Shown in pieces: positions 1 to 6,644 of a stretch of DNA of 9,165 nucleotides (positions within the stretch are counted from its first letter, which is position 1; each line of letters begins with the position of its first letter). The notes under the pieces were generated by a model that worked only from the letters and a program-made list of their open reading frames with translations, was not told the origin of the DNA and ran no database searches. A program made the position numbers and the translations under genes. This DNA is from Deltaproteobacteria bacterium (GTDB taxonomy: Bacteria > Desulfobacterota > Desulfobulbia > Desulfobulbales > BM004), in contig JAFDCR010000368.1 in NCBI GenBank assembly GCA_019312685.1, positions 1-9,165 on the forward strand, read 5' to 3'.

Positions 1-3000
1 AGGCCGCCCTGAAATCAAGGATTCCCTTCATGCATTTCTTTGACGGGTTCCGCACCTCCCATGAGATTCAGAAAATCGAACAGCTGACCGACGACGATAT
101 GCGCGCCATGATTGACGAGGATCTCGTTGTTGCCCATCGCCAGCGGGGTCTTTCCCCGGATAGGCCAATGATGCGCGGTACGGCCCAGAATCCTGATGTC
201 TACTTTACCGGCCGTGAGACGGTCAACAAATACTACGCTGCCGTTCCCGGAATCATCCAGGAAACCATGGATAAATTTGCCGCACTGACCGGCCGCCAGT
301 ACCACCTGTTTGACTACTACGGCGACCCGGAAGCTGAAGACATCATCGTCATGATGGGCTCCGGCGCTGAAACAGTTGCCGCAACCGCCGAGTACCTGAT
401 CTCCCAGGGCAGGAAGGTCGGCCTCGTTGTTGTTCGCCTCTTCCGGCCGTTTGACCTCAAGGCCATGGTTAATGCCATGCCTTCAACAGTGCAGCGAATC
501 ACCGTTCTTGACCGCACCAAGGAACCCGGTTCAGCCGGTGAGCCGCTGTACCTTGACGTAAGGGCCGCTGTAGGTGAAGCTATTGAGTCTTCAATCGTAA
601 ACCTGCAGCCCATGATCCTCTCCGGCCGTTACGGCCTCGGCTCTGCCGAATTCACCCCGGCCATGGCAAAAGCTGTTTATGACAACATGGCCTCCTGGTC
701 ACCGAAAAACCATTTCTGTGTCGGCCCGAACGACGATGTGGCCTTTACCAGCCTGGATTACGACAAGTCCTTCAATATTGAAGGCGCTGATGTCTACCGG
801 GCCATGTTCTACGGTCTCGGTGCGGACGGCACGGTCGGCGCCAACAAGAACACCATTAAGATCATCGGTACCGAAACCGACAACTCGGCGCAGGGCTACT
901 TTGTCTACGACTCCAAGAAGTCAGGCTCCATCACCACAAGCCATCTGCGCTTCGGCAAAAACCAGGTTGTCGCGCCCTACCTTATTAATAAGGCGAACTT
1001 CGTGGCCTGCCACAATTTCACCTTCCTGGATAAATATGACATGTTGTCAAATCTTGAAGAGGGCGGCACCTTTCTGCTGACCACCACCTTCAAGAAGACC
1101 CAGGTCTGGAAGCAGCTTCCGGCCGAGGTCCAGAAACAGCTCATTGCCAAGAAGGCCAAATTCTATATCATTGATGCCATCAAGCTTGCCGAGGCGATCG
1201 GCCTGGGCGCCCGCATCAACATGATCATGCAGACCGCCTTCTTCCTGATCTCCGGCATCCTGACCCAGAAGCAGGCGATCAAGTCAATCAAGGACGCCAT
1301 CAAGAAAACCTACGGCAAGAAAGGCGACAAGGTTGTCAACATGAACTACGCCGCCGTTGATACCGCAGTGAAAAACATCGTGGAAGTCAAGACTCCAAAG
1401 ACGGTCAGCGGTCATGAGATGCCAGCCACCGTTCCTGCCGATGCCCCTGATTTTGTCAAGGAAGTAACCGCCAAAATGATCCAGGGCAAAGGTGAGGAGA
1501 TCAAGGTCTCCCAGATGCCGGAGGACGGCACCTGGCCCACCGGTACCACCCAGTATGAGAAGCGCAATATCGCTGTGCACATACCGGTATGGAAACCTGA
1601 AAACTGCATCCAGTGCGGCCGCTGCTCACTGGTCTGCCCGCACGGCTGTATCCGTATGAAAATCGTTAAGAACGCTGACCTTAAGAAAGCACCCAAAAGC
1701 TTGAAGACTGCAGCCGCTGTCGGCAAACAGTTCAAGGGGCGCAAGGCAATTGTCCAGGTATTCACCGAGGACTGCTGCGGCTGTACACTCTGCGTTTACG
1801 AGTGCCCGGCCAAGAAAAAGGCCCTTGAGATGGCTGATAACAACGAAAAGATCCGCAAGCAGGAAGCTGCCAACGTCAAGTACTTCCTGGATCTTCCCGA
1901 GATTGCCAACAGCGAGATCGATCCTTCAACCATCAAGGGCAGCCAACTCATGAGACCGCTGTTCGAGTTCTCCGGCGCCTGTACCGGCTGCGGCGAAACC
2001 CCGTATATCAAACTTGCCACCCAGATGTTCGGTGACAGGATGATGATCGCCAATGCCACCGGCTGTTCATCAATATACGGCGGCAACCTGCCCACCACAC
2101 CGTACTGTAAAAGGGGAGACGGCCGCGGGCCCATCTGGTCCAATTCACTGTTTGAGGACAATGCCGAGTTCGGTCTTGGTATGCGCTACACGGTTAACAA
2201 GCTTGGTTCCCAGGCGATTGAACTCCTGGAAGCAGCCGCTGCTGAAAAACTCATCACCAAGAAGGCGGCCAATGAGCTCACCAATGCCTCCCAGAAAACC
2301 CAGGATGAGATCGAAGCCCAGAGAGAAAGGGTTGCCGCCCTGAAGGAAACACTGGCAGGAAGTGACTCCGCTATAGCCAAGAGGCTTATCAATGTTGCCG
2401 ATTACCTGGTGAAAAAATCGGTGTGGATTGTCGGCGGTGACGGCTGGGCTTACGACATCGGCTACGGCGGTCTGGATCATGTCCTTGCCTCCGGCGAGAA
2501 TGTCAATGTCCTGATCCTGGATACCGAGGTGTATTCAAATACCGGCGGCCAGATGTCAAAATCCACCCCGAGGGCAGCTACCGCCCAGTTTGCCGCAGGC
2601 GGCAAGAAGATGCCCAAGAAGGATATCGGCATGATCTTCTCCACCTATGGCAATGTTTACGTGGCCAAGGTTGCCATGGGCGCCAACCCGAACCAGGTTG
2701 TCAAGGCGTTTGCCGAGGCTGAGGCCTATGACGGACCTTCATTGATCATTGCCTATGCCCACTGCATCAACCACGGCCTTAACCTGGCCATGGGTCTCGA
2801 GCAGCAAAAGAAAGCGGTTGCCTGCGGTCACTGGCCGCTGTACCGTTACAATCCGTCTCTTGAAGATGCCGACAAGAACCCGCTGCACATTGACTCCAAA
2901 GCTCCATCAATGCCATTTGCCGACTATGCCCTGAACGAAAACCGCTACCGGATGCTGAAGATGATGAATCCGACCCAGGCGGACGAGCTGATGGCAATGT

Positions 3001-3071
3001 CCCAAAAGGATGTTGAGAAAGCCTGGAAGTTCCTTGAGGGACGTGCCAAGGCCCTGGAGCCCGAAAAATAA
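1..3071 (+). CDS. nifJ: Pyruvate:ferredoxin (flavodoxin) oxidoreductase, 5'-truncated by window
   Basis: Cytoplasmic thiamine-diphosphate iron-sulfur enzyme that oxidises pyruvate with CoA to acetyl-CoA and CO2, reducing ferredoxin or flavodoxin. The gene enters from the left edge: codons are read from base 3, and the first visible residues (SRIPFMHFFDGFRTSHE) are a conserved segment well inside the family, so roughly 180 N-terminal residues are missing. About 1,022 residues are visible. In order they show the end of the pyruvate-binding domain; the gamma-type domain (GLGADGTVGANKNT near residue 265); the EKR motif (~522); two CX2CX2CX3CP ferredoxin-type clusters (CIQCGRCSLVCP ~536, CCGCTLCVYECP ~591); the proximal-cluster motif ACTGCGE (~660) with its late partner Cys in AHCINHG (~920); and the TPP motif GDGWAYDIGYGG (~812) with DTEVYSNTGGQ. 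No C-terminal extension like that of Desulfovibrio africanus is present. The gene stands alone and is followed by a strong terminator. Identification is firm; the symbol nifJ follows common usage and does not imply a nitrogen-fixation role. Confidence 0.97.
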   Translation, partial: AALKSRIPFMHFFDGFRTSHEIQKIEQLTDDDMRAMIDEDLVVAHRQRGLSPDRPMMRGTAQNPDVYFTGRETVNKYYAAVPGIIQETMDKFAALTGRQYHLFDYYGDPEAEDIIVMMGSGAETVAATAEYLISQGRKVGLVVVRLFRPFDLKAMVNAMPSTVQRITVLDRTKEPGSAGEPLYLDVRAAVGEAIESSIVNLQPMILSGRYGLGSAEFTPAMAKAVYDNMASWSPKNHFCVGPNDDVAFTSLDYDKSFNIEGADVYRAMFYGLGADGTVGANKNTIKIIGTETDNSAQGYFVYDSKKSGSITTSHLRFGKNQVVAPYLINKANFVACHNFTFLDKYDMLSNLEEGGTFLLTTTFKKTQVWKQLPAEVQKQLIAKKAKFYIIDAIKLAEAIGLGARINMIMQTAFFLISGILTQKQAIKSIKDAIKKTYGKKGDKVVNMNYAAVDTAVKNIVEVKTPKTVSGHEMPATVPADAPDFVKEVTAKMIQGKGEEIKVSQMPEDGTWPTGTTQYEKRNIAVHIPVWKPENCIQCGRCSLVCPHGCIRMKIVKNADLKKAPKSLKTAAAVGKQFKGRKAIVQVFTEDCCGCTLCVYECPAKKKALEMADNNEKIRKQEAANVKYFLDLPEIANSEIDPSTIKGSQLMRPLFEFSGACTGCGETPYIKLATQMFGDRMMIANATGCSSIYGGNLPTTPYCKRGDGRGPIWSNSLFEDNAEFGLGMRYTVNKLGSQAIELLEAAAAEKLITKKAANELTNASQKTQDEIEAQRERVAALKETLAGSDSAIAKRLINVADYLVKKSVWIVGGDGWAYDIGYGGLDHVLASGENVNVLILDTEVYSNTGGQMSKSTPRAATAQFAAGGKKMPKKDIGMIFSTYGNVYVAKVAMGANPNQVVKAFAEAEAYDGPSLIIAYAHCINHGLNLAMGLEQQKKAVACGHWPLYRYNPSLEDADKNPLHIDSKAPSMPFADYALNENRYRMLKMMNPTQADELMAMSQKDVEKAWKFLEGRAKALEPEK

Positions 3072-3097
3072 TTCCTATAAAACTATGTTAATAAAAC

Positions 3098-3130
3098 AAA
3101 AGGGCGGCAGGAATTCCTGCCGCCCTTTTT
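3098..3130. terminator. Strong bidirectional intrinsic terminator after the oxidoreductase gene
   Basis: Perfect inverted repeat: arm 3098-3111 (AAAAGGGCGGCAGG), loop AATT, arm 3116-3129, followed by T on the plus strand. The GC-rich core is 10 bp and the outer A/T pairs supply a U tract on both strands. It lies 26 bases past the stop codon at 3071. It can also stop minus-strand transcripts arriving from the YkgJ-family gene, about 230 bases past that gene's stop. Confidence 0.95.
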
Positions 3131-3154
3131 CATTGTAATATCGAACAAGATACA

Positions 3155-3178
3155 TCGAGCATATGTTGTGCAGCTCGA
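3155..3178. repeat. Short inverted repeat in the convergent intergenic region
   Basis: Arms TCGAGC (3155-3160) and GCTCGA (3173-3178) are separated by 12 bases. There is no T tract on either strand, so it is not a convincing terminator. It sits in the 287-base gap between two convergent genes. Besides this, that gap holds only the terminator and the 110-bp element at 3250-3359. A chance hairpin is possible. Confidence 0.3.
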
Positions 3179-3249
3179 AGAGTTTTCGTTTTATGGTTTC
3201 AGCTTATCTATTTTTCCCAAGCGCATAAATTAATAGTACACCTAGACTC

Positions 3250-3359
3250 ATTTATGGGTTGAGGATGATGGTTATGCAAGGCAGAGATTGTTCCACTATA
3301 AATTTCAGTATGCGGAACAGCCGATAACGCAGCAGAACTGCCAACATCGACCCATAAAT
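3250..3359 (-). repeat. Copy 3 of the interspersed structured repeat (110-bp inverted-repeat element)
   Basis: The ends are inverted repeats: ATTTATGGGTTGA (3250-3262) against TCGACCCATAAAT (3347-3359), matching at 12 of 13 positions. The right arm finishes on the first base of the TAA stop codon of the minus-strand YkgJ-family gene. Inside, TGTTCC (3289-3294) pairs with GGAACA (3314-3319). Bases 3312-3337 align with the 26-bp core of the two other copies (16-17 of 26 identical). The motif CAAGG-N-AGAGA near 3278-3287 is shared with the copy in the fumarase gap. This is the most divergent of the three copies; family membership is an inference from the core alignment plus the shared position after a stop codon. 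Confidence 0.6.
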
Positions 3360-4321
3360 TATGCTGTTTTGGCCTTATCCCACTCCTCCTTAATTTTCTT
3401 GAAATCCGCTTCGGCCCTTTCTTCCATGGTTTTTCCGGTTTTCTCCTGCTCCTTTTTGATGGTATCCACCTTGGCTTTCAATACCTCCGGCTTGACTTTG
3501 ATATCGTCAGTGCCGAAAAGCATGGATGCCAGAACCCTGTATGAGAACTGAAGCAGTTCGACATCGTCTTCCCTGATCTTATCAAGTGTCTCCTGCTCAA
3601 CCTCATAGCTTTTCAGAAACGAACTGTCGAAGACAAAACTTCTGAACTGATCAAGATCGGTTGAGGCCATGAAGAACATTCTCTTGGCCTGCTCGCTCAG
3701 GGTTGCCTGGTAGCCGAATGATTTCCGCCGCATGACAATCTCCATCCAGCCCTTGTTCATCTCGTCACGGACATCTACCCCCTGGTCTTCCCGCCATTCC
3801 CGTATGGTCCAGGTCTTATCCTCTTCAAAACCCTTGCAGTGCGGCTCCTTGACCACAAAATAAAATTCTTCCGCATTCTGTTCTTCCTGGGCTCCTTCAT
3901 GAAAATTTGCCATACCAACAGGGTAATACCTGCAGGCGGTCGGCCGGTCGGAATAGATTCTGCAGCCTTCGGTTTTCGATTTGATAAACGGACACCTGCC
4001 CTCTTCAGTCAGCTTGATGGCCACCCCGGGAAAATCGGTCTTCTCAAGGTAAATGGGCGTTGTATAGGTATGAAGGAATTCAGCTGCCTCCATATTCAGT
4101 CTCTTGCGGATTTTAAGAATATCATACGGTGTTAAGACTATCTTGATATTGCCGCAGCATTCGGTGAAGCAGGAAACACCCGGATGACAGCGGAACTTGA
4201 TCTTGCTGTCCAGGGTATATTTTGTCGGCAGGATATTACTTGGATTCTTATCCGTGCCGAACATGGTTTTTTCCTTGTGAAACAACGTTTTCTCTTTGGT
4301 GAATGGAGTCTTTTCGCTCAT
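3359..4321 (-). CDS. YkgJ-family cysteine cluster protein
   Basis: Protein of 320 residues carrying a YkgJ-type (UPF0153) metal-binding domain; the biochemical role of this family is unsettled (proposed Zn or Fe-S chelation). Visible cysteines are C45, C51, C55-C56 (CHPGVSCFTECCG), C110 (EGRCPF), C120 and C130 (GCRIYSDRPTACRYYPVG) and C162 (EPHCKGF), the usual spacing of the domain. The C-terminal half has no recognised motif and ends in a charged, probably helical tail rich in Lys and Glu. No signal peptide or membrane segment is seen. I chose the ATG at 4321 over an upstream in-frame start at 4363 because AAGGA lies 7 bases before it. Residues 4-24 are three heptapeptides of the form KTxFxKE, which is unusual. 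The gene faces away from the small protein and PHP genes and has no obvious operon partner. Confidence 0.9.
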   Translation of the reverse strand: MSEKTPFTKEKTLFHKEKTMFGTDKNPSNILPTKYTLDSKIKFRCHPGVSCFTECCGNIKIVLTPYDILKIRKRLNMEAAEFLHTYTTPIYLEKTDFPGVAIKLTEEGRCPFIKSKTEGCRIYSDRPTACRYYPVGMANFHEGAQEEQNAEEFYFVVKEPHCKGFEEDKTWTIREWREDQGVDVRDEMNKGWMEIVMRRKSFGYQATLSEQAKRMFFMASTDLDQFRSFVFDSSFLKSYEVEQETLDKIREDDVELLQFSYRVLASMLFGTDDIKVKPEVLKAKVDTIKKEQEKTGKTMEERAEADFKKIKEEWDKAKTA

Positions 4322-4640
4322 GATACAATCCTTACAAAACAAATAAAATTTATGGCTCAACAAACTACAGATTCATATTGGAATATACGTAGTATGCGTA
4401 TCTGCAGGGAAGATATTGAATACATCCTCAGCTCAACATCTTACCCTAATCATCAACCACCCGACTTGTCAAATCCATTATCTTTATTATTTGCATTCTG
4501 CCCTTAAAAAAATTTCTTTTCAAGCACTCTTGCCAAGCCGGAAAGCCCTGCTTATTGTATTTTGAGAATGAATCTCAAGAAATGGTATCCTACTTACTTT
4601 TTTTGAGAAATAAAAGTTAAAACCAGGGAGTTATTTTACG
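4322..4640. other. Divergent intergenic region, 319 bases
   Basis: Separates the YkgJ-family gene (minus) from the small protein gene (plus). I find no convincing ORF, tRNA or terminator. It holds the ribosome-binding site of the minus gene next to 4321, a small hairpin ATACG-N7-CGTAT at 4385-4401 that may lie in the minus-strand leader, an A/T-rich stretch around 4480-4520, and the palindrome with possible promoter at 4562-4591. A minus-strand promoter must lie here but I could not pick out convincing boxes. Confidence 0.6.
4562..4591 (+). promoter_or_regulatory. Possible promoter overlapped by an operator-like palindrome
   Basis: TTGAGA (4562-4567) and TATCCT (4586-4591) are 18 bases apart and could be -35 and -10 boxes. 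TTGAGA is also the left arm of a palindrome with TCTCAA (4573-4578) and a 5-base centre. The 15 bases 4563-4577 match the Fur 7-1-7 consensus TGATAATNATTATCA at 11 of 14 defined positions, so a Fur-like repressor is one candidate. A further TTGAGA lies at 4603-4608. The predicted transcript start would be near 4598, about 40 bases before the GTG at 4641. This is based on sequence resemblance only. Confidence 0.4.
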
Positions 4641-4835
4641 GTGAACTGTCTGCCAAGTAACATAGATATTTCTAAAATACGGGCATTAATCTACCACTTT
4701 CCCAACGGCAAGATGCTGCGGATCGATATAAAGGATATAGAGCAGCTTGCAGTCCTAGAGTTTGAAGTGGGTAAGCTCTGTGATACGTCACACATTGACG
4801 GAAAACTCCACTTCTATCCCAGGGGGAATACCTGA
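4641..4835 (+). CDS. Small hypothetical protein, 64 residues
   Basis: GTG-initiated ORF with GGGAG (4626-4630) 10 bases upstream, downstream of a possible promoter. The product begins MNCLPSNIDISKIRALI and looks like alternating strands and helices (IRALIYHFPNGKMLRIDI, then IEQLAVLEFEVGKL). It has two cysteines and no signal peptide, membrane segment or family motif that I recognise. It ends 123 bases before the PHP-family gene on the same strand, so the two could share a transcript. No overlapping ORF on either strand looks better. Its short length and lack of known relatives keep the call tentative; it could be a non-coding leader or a remnant of a longer gene. Confidence 0.45.
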   Translation: MNCLPSNIDISKIRALIYHFPNGKMLRIDIKDIEQLAVLEFEVGKLCDTSHIDGKLHFYPRGNT

Positions 4836-4958
4836 TTGCAGCCAGGGGATGTTGGACTCTTCTGCCTCCTTCTGGTGTATGACTGAAAAGTCCATAGCTG
4901 ACAAAATCTGTATAAAGAAACTTCACAATCGGGCTTCATTCGTTCTATATTAGATAAT

Positions 4959-5759
4959 ATGAAGCCGCCGCTTATCGACACATCCATAGACGGACATGTC
5001 CATACAAAACTCTGCAACCATGCCGGTGGGGAAATGGAGGAATATGTCCTGGCAGCCATCGAGCGTGGTCTCCGTAAACTTATCTTTCTTGAGCATCTCG
5101 AAGTCGGCATTAATTACTTTGAATCAACCTGGCTGACTGAAGATGACTTTGTTTATTACCATACTGAAGGAAAACGTCTGCAGGATAAGTACAGAGGGAT
5201 AATTGAAATAGGGCTTGGTATTGAGGTGGGATATAACCCTAACTTTCCGGATGAAATAAAACGTCGTTTGGCACTGCATTCCTGGGACCGCATCGGCATA
5301 TCATATCATTTTCTGGAAACAGATTCCGGTCATCTCAACATGGTCAGCCGCAAACAGTTCAATATAGATAAACTTGATAAATTGGGCGTGGATGAAGTTA
5401 TCACCCGTTACTACAAAGAACTTTTGGAAGCAGTTGAAACGCTGCAAGGGCAGGTCCTCTGTCATATTGATGCAGTACTCAGGCATCATCCCTCCCTCAT
5501 GTTCTCTCCGGAGCATGAAAAACTGGTCGATAATCTTCTCGATGCTGTTGCCCGAAAAAAAATGGCCCTAGAGGTGAACACATCAGGGTACAGGTTAAGA
5601 AATAAACCCTATCCCTCTCTTGATATTCTGAAAAAAGCGATAAAACGCAAGATCCCCTTAGTCGCTGGATCTGATGCACACCGCCCTCAGGATGTCGGCA
5701 GATATTTTAACAGACTGGAGGACCTGATGAATAAATCAGCTGTTAATAACAGCTTCTGA
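4959..5759 (+). CDS. PHP-domain phosphoesterase, histidinol-phosphatase (HisJ)-like
   Basis: Protein of 266 residues with the full set of PHP-domain metal-binding motifs: H13-x-H15 (DGHVH) with H21, E45-H46 (FLEH), E89 (GLGIEV), H117 (SYHF), H169 (CHID) and D239-H241 (GSDAH). Length and the motifs EVNTSGYR (205-212) and GSDAH fit HisJ-type histidinol phosphatases, which remove phosphate from L-histidinol phosphate in histidine synthesis. PHP proteins also act on other phosphate esters, and no his gene is nearby, so the substrate is open. The start is forced: the HxH motif is at residue 13 and no ATG, GTG or TTG lies in frame between the upstream stop at 4899 and 4959. There is no good Shine-Dalgarno sequence. 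The protein is probably cytoplasmic. Confidence 0.85.
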   Translation: MKPPLIDTSIDGHVHTKLCNHAGGEMEEYVLAAIERGLRKLIFLEHLEVGINYFESTWLTEDDFVYYHTEGKRLQDKYRGIIEIGLGIEVGYNPNFPDEIKRRLALHSWDRIGISYHFLETDSGHLNMVSRKQFNIDKLDKLGVDEVITRYYKELLEAVETLQGQVLCHIDAVLRHHPSLMFSPEHEKLVDNLLDAVARKKMALEVNTSGYRLRNKPYPSLDILKKAIKRKIPLVAGSDAHRPQDVGRYFNRLEDLMNKSAVNNSF

Positions 5760-5765
5760 AAAAGC

Positions 5766-5816
5766 TAATTTTAAATTTTTAGTTTTGAATTTAGAAGTCT
5801 TTTCAATTTAAAATTA
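5766..5816. repeat. AT-only inverted repeat after the PHP gene
   Basis: TAATTTTAAATT (5766-5777) is perfectly complementary to AATTTAAAATTA (5805-5816), with 27 bases between. It begins 7 bases after the stop codon at 5759, in an A/T-rich tract reaching to about 5845. It lacks GC pairs, so it is a weak stem. It could help end transcription of the PHP gene or simply reflect base composition. Confidence 0.4.
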
Positions 5817-5887
5817 AGAACTTAAAACTCAAAATTAATCCTTAATATCCCTTACCCAGCCCCGCAATCTTTCTAAATGTGTTGCAG

Positions 5888-5979
5888 ATGCTAGATGTAA
5901 ATCGTCCTGCCGTCTTGTTGCAGGACAACAAAAAGGTTCGCTGTATACTATACGCGAACCGCTTGATGACGCCACAGAT
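5888..5979 (-). repeat. Copy 1 of the interspersed structured repeat
   Basis: Two hairpin modules lie side by side. Module A: GTCCTGC (5904-5910), 9-base loop, GCAGGAC (5920-5926); the surrounding 42 bases (5888-5929) match 6665-6706 at 35 of 42 positions. Module B: GGTTCGC (5935-5941) with GCGAACC (5954-5960), a one-base bulge (T5942) and an inner stem GTAT/ATAC. The 26-bp core 5954-5979 matches 6813-6838 at 20 of 26 positions. It lies 18 bases from the stop codon of the fumarase beta-subunit gene. Confidence 0.7.
5930..5960 (-). terminator. Intrinsic terminator of the fumarase genes, formed by repeat module B
   Basis: Read on the minus strand, GGTTCGC pairs with GCGAACC, with inner pairs GTAT/ATAC and one bulged A, and is followed directly by TTTTT (5934 down to 5930). 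It starts 37 bases past the stop codon of the beta-subunit gene. Stem plus U tract fits rho-independent termination. The hairpin is the same one that recurs in the repeat family. Confidence 0.75.
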
Positions 5980-5996
5980 GCGATACAGTTGGAAGA

Positions 5997-6590
5997 TCAC
6001 TGCTTCCGGGCTTTGACTATCTCGTAAAAATCATTGCCGGCAATATCATTAATAACCACTGCCGGAAAACCCTCAACCTCAAACCGGAAAAGTGCTTCAG
6101 GACCTGCATCCTCAAATGCCACCAGTTCACTTTTTACAATTGATTTAGACAGCAGTGCACCGGCACCGCCGATTGTTGCCAGATAGATTGCACCGTGTTT
6201 TTTCATGGCCGCCCGCACAACCATTGATCGGGCCCCCTTGCCCAGAGTCGCTTTCAAACCCAACTCCAGGAGCCTCGGAGTATAGGCATCCATACGATAG
6301 CTGGTAGTGGGTCCGGCAGCACCGATGACCTGGCCGGGTTTCGCAGGACTGGGGCCGACATAATAAAGCAGCTGTCCCTTCAGGTCGACAGGCAGTTCCC
6401 TGCCTTCGTCCAGCAAGGTAACCAGCCTTCGATGAGTCTGATCCCTGCCGGTAAAGAGACTTCCGCTCAGGCTTATCAGGTCCCCGGCCTGCAAGGTTTC
6501 CAACACTCCCTCCTCAAAAGGGACCCTGACCGGTTTTAAGTTTTCAAAGCCGCTCTTCTCTCTTTTGGGTAAGTGTTTTTCAATATCCAT
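5997..6590 (-). CDS. Fumarate hydratase class I, beta (C-terminal) subunit
   Basis: Small subunit (197 residues from this start) of the two-subunit, iron-sulfur, class I fumarase / L-tartrate dehydratase family, which interconverts fumarate and (S)-malate. Visible motifs are AGDLISLSG (35-43), FTGRDQTHRR (46-55), the conserved block VGPSPAKPGQVIGAAGPTTS followed by YRMD (78-101), GKGA (117-120) and GAIYLATIGGAGALL (133-147). There are no cysteines, as expected, since the alpha subunit holds the cluster. Start choice is uncertain: the ATG at 6590 has no good ribosome-binding site, and a GTG at 6605 (202 residues) is equally bare upstream. It follows the alpha gene on the same strand, but 271 bases separate them, filled by a repeat element. 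Tartrate dehydratase is the alternative; gene content favours fumarase. Confidence 0.9.
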   Translation of the reverse strand: MDIEKHLPKREKSGFENLKPVRVPFEEGVLETLQAGDLISLSGSLFTGRDQTHRRLVTLLDEGRELPVDLKGQLLYYVGPSPAKPGQVIGAAGPTTSYRMDAYTPRLLELGLKATLGKGARSMVVRAAMKKHGAIYLATIGGAGALLSKSIVKSELVAFEDAGPEALFRFEVEGFPAVVINDIAGNDFYEIVKARKQ

Positions 6591-6644
6591 GATAATTACC
6601 GGCACTTTTTTAAAAAACTTTTCTTTTTAAATTCTTTTTGCAAG

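Noticed and set aside
679..1080. 133-codon plus-strand ORF inside the oxidoreductase gene
   Set aside because: It overlaps conserved coding sequence of the oxidoreductase in another frame, and its translation is rich in Ser, Thr, Arg and Pro without family features.
1412..2480. Several minus-strand ORFs of 98-121 codons opposite the oxidoreductase gene
   Set aside because: They are antisense shadows of a high-confidence gene and show no ribosome-binding sites or recognisable motifs.
3288..3551. 87-codon plus-strand ORF starting in repeat copy 3
   Set aside because: Most of it is antisense to the YkgJ-family gene, and its start lies inside a repeat element.
4762..4953. 63-codon plus-strand ORF between the small protein and the PHP gene
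   Set aside because: It overlaps the small ORF in another frame, lacks a ribosome-binding site and has no protein-like pattern.
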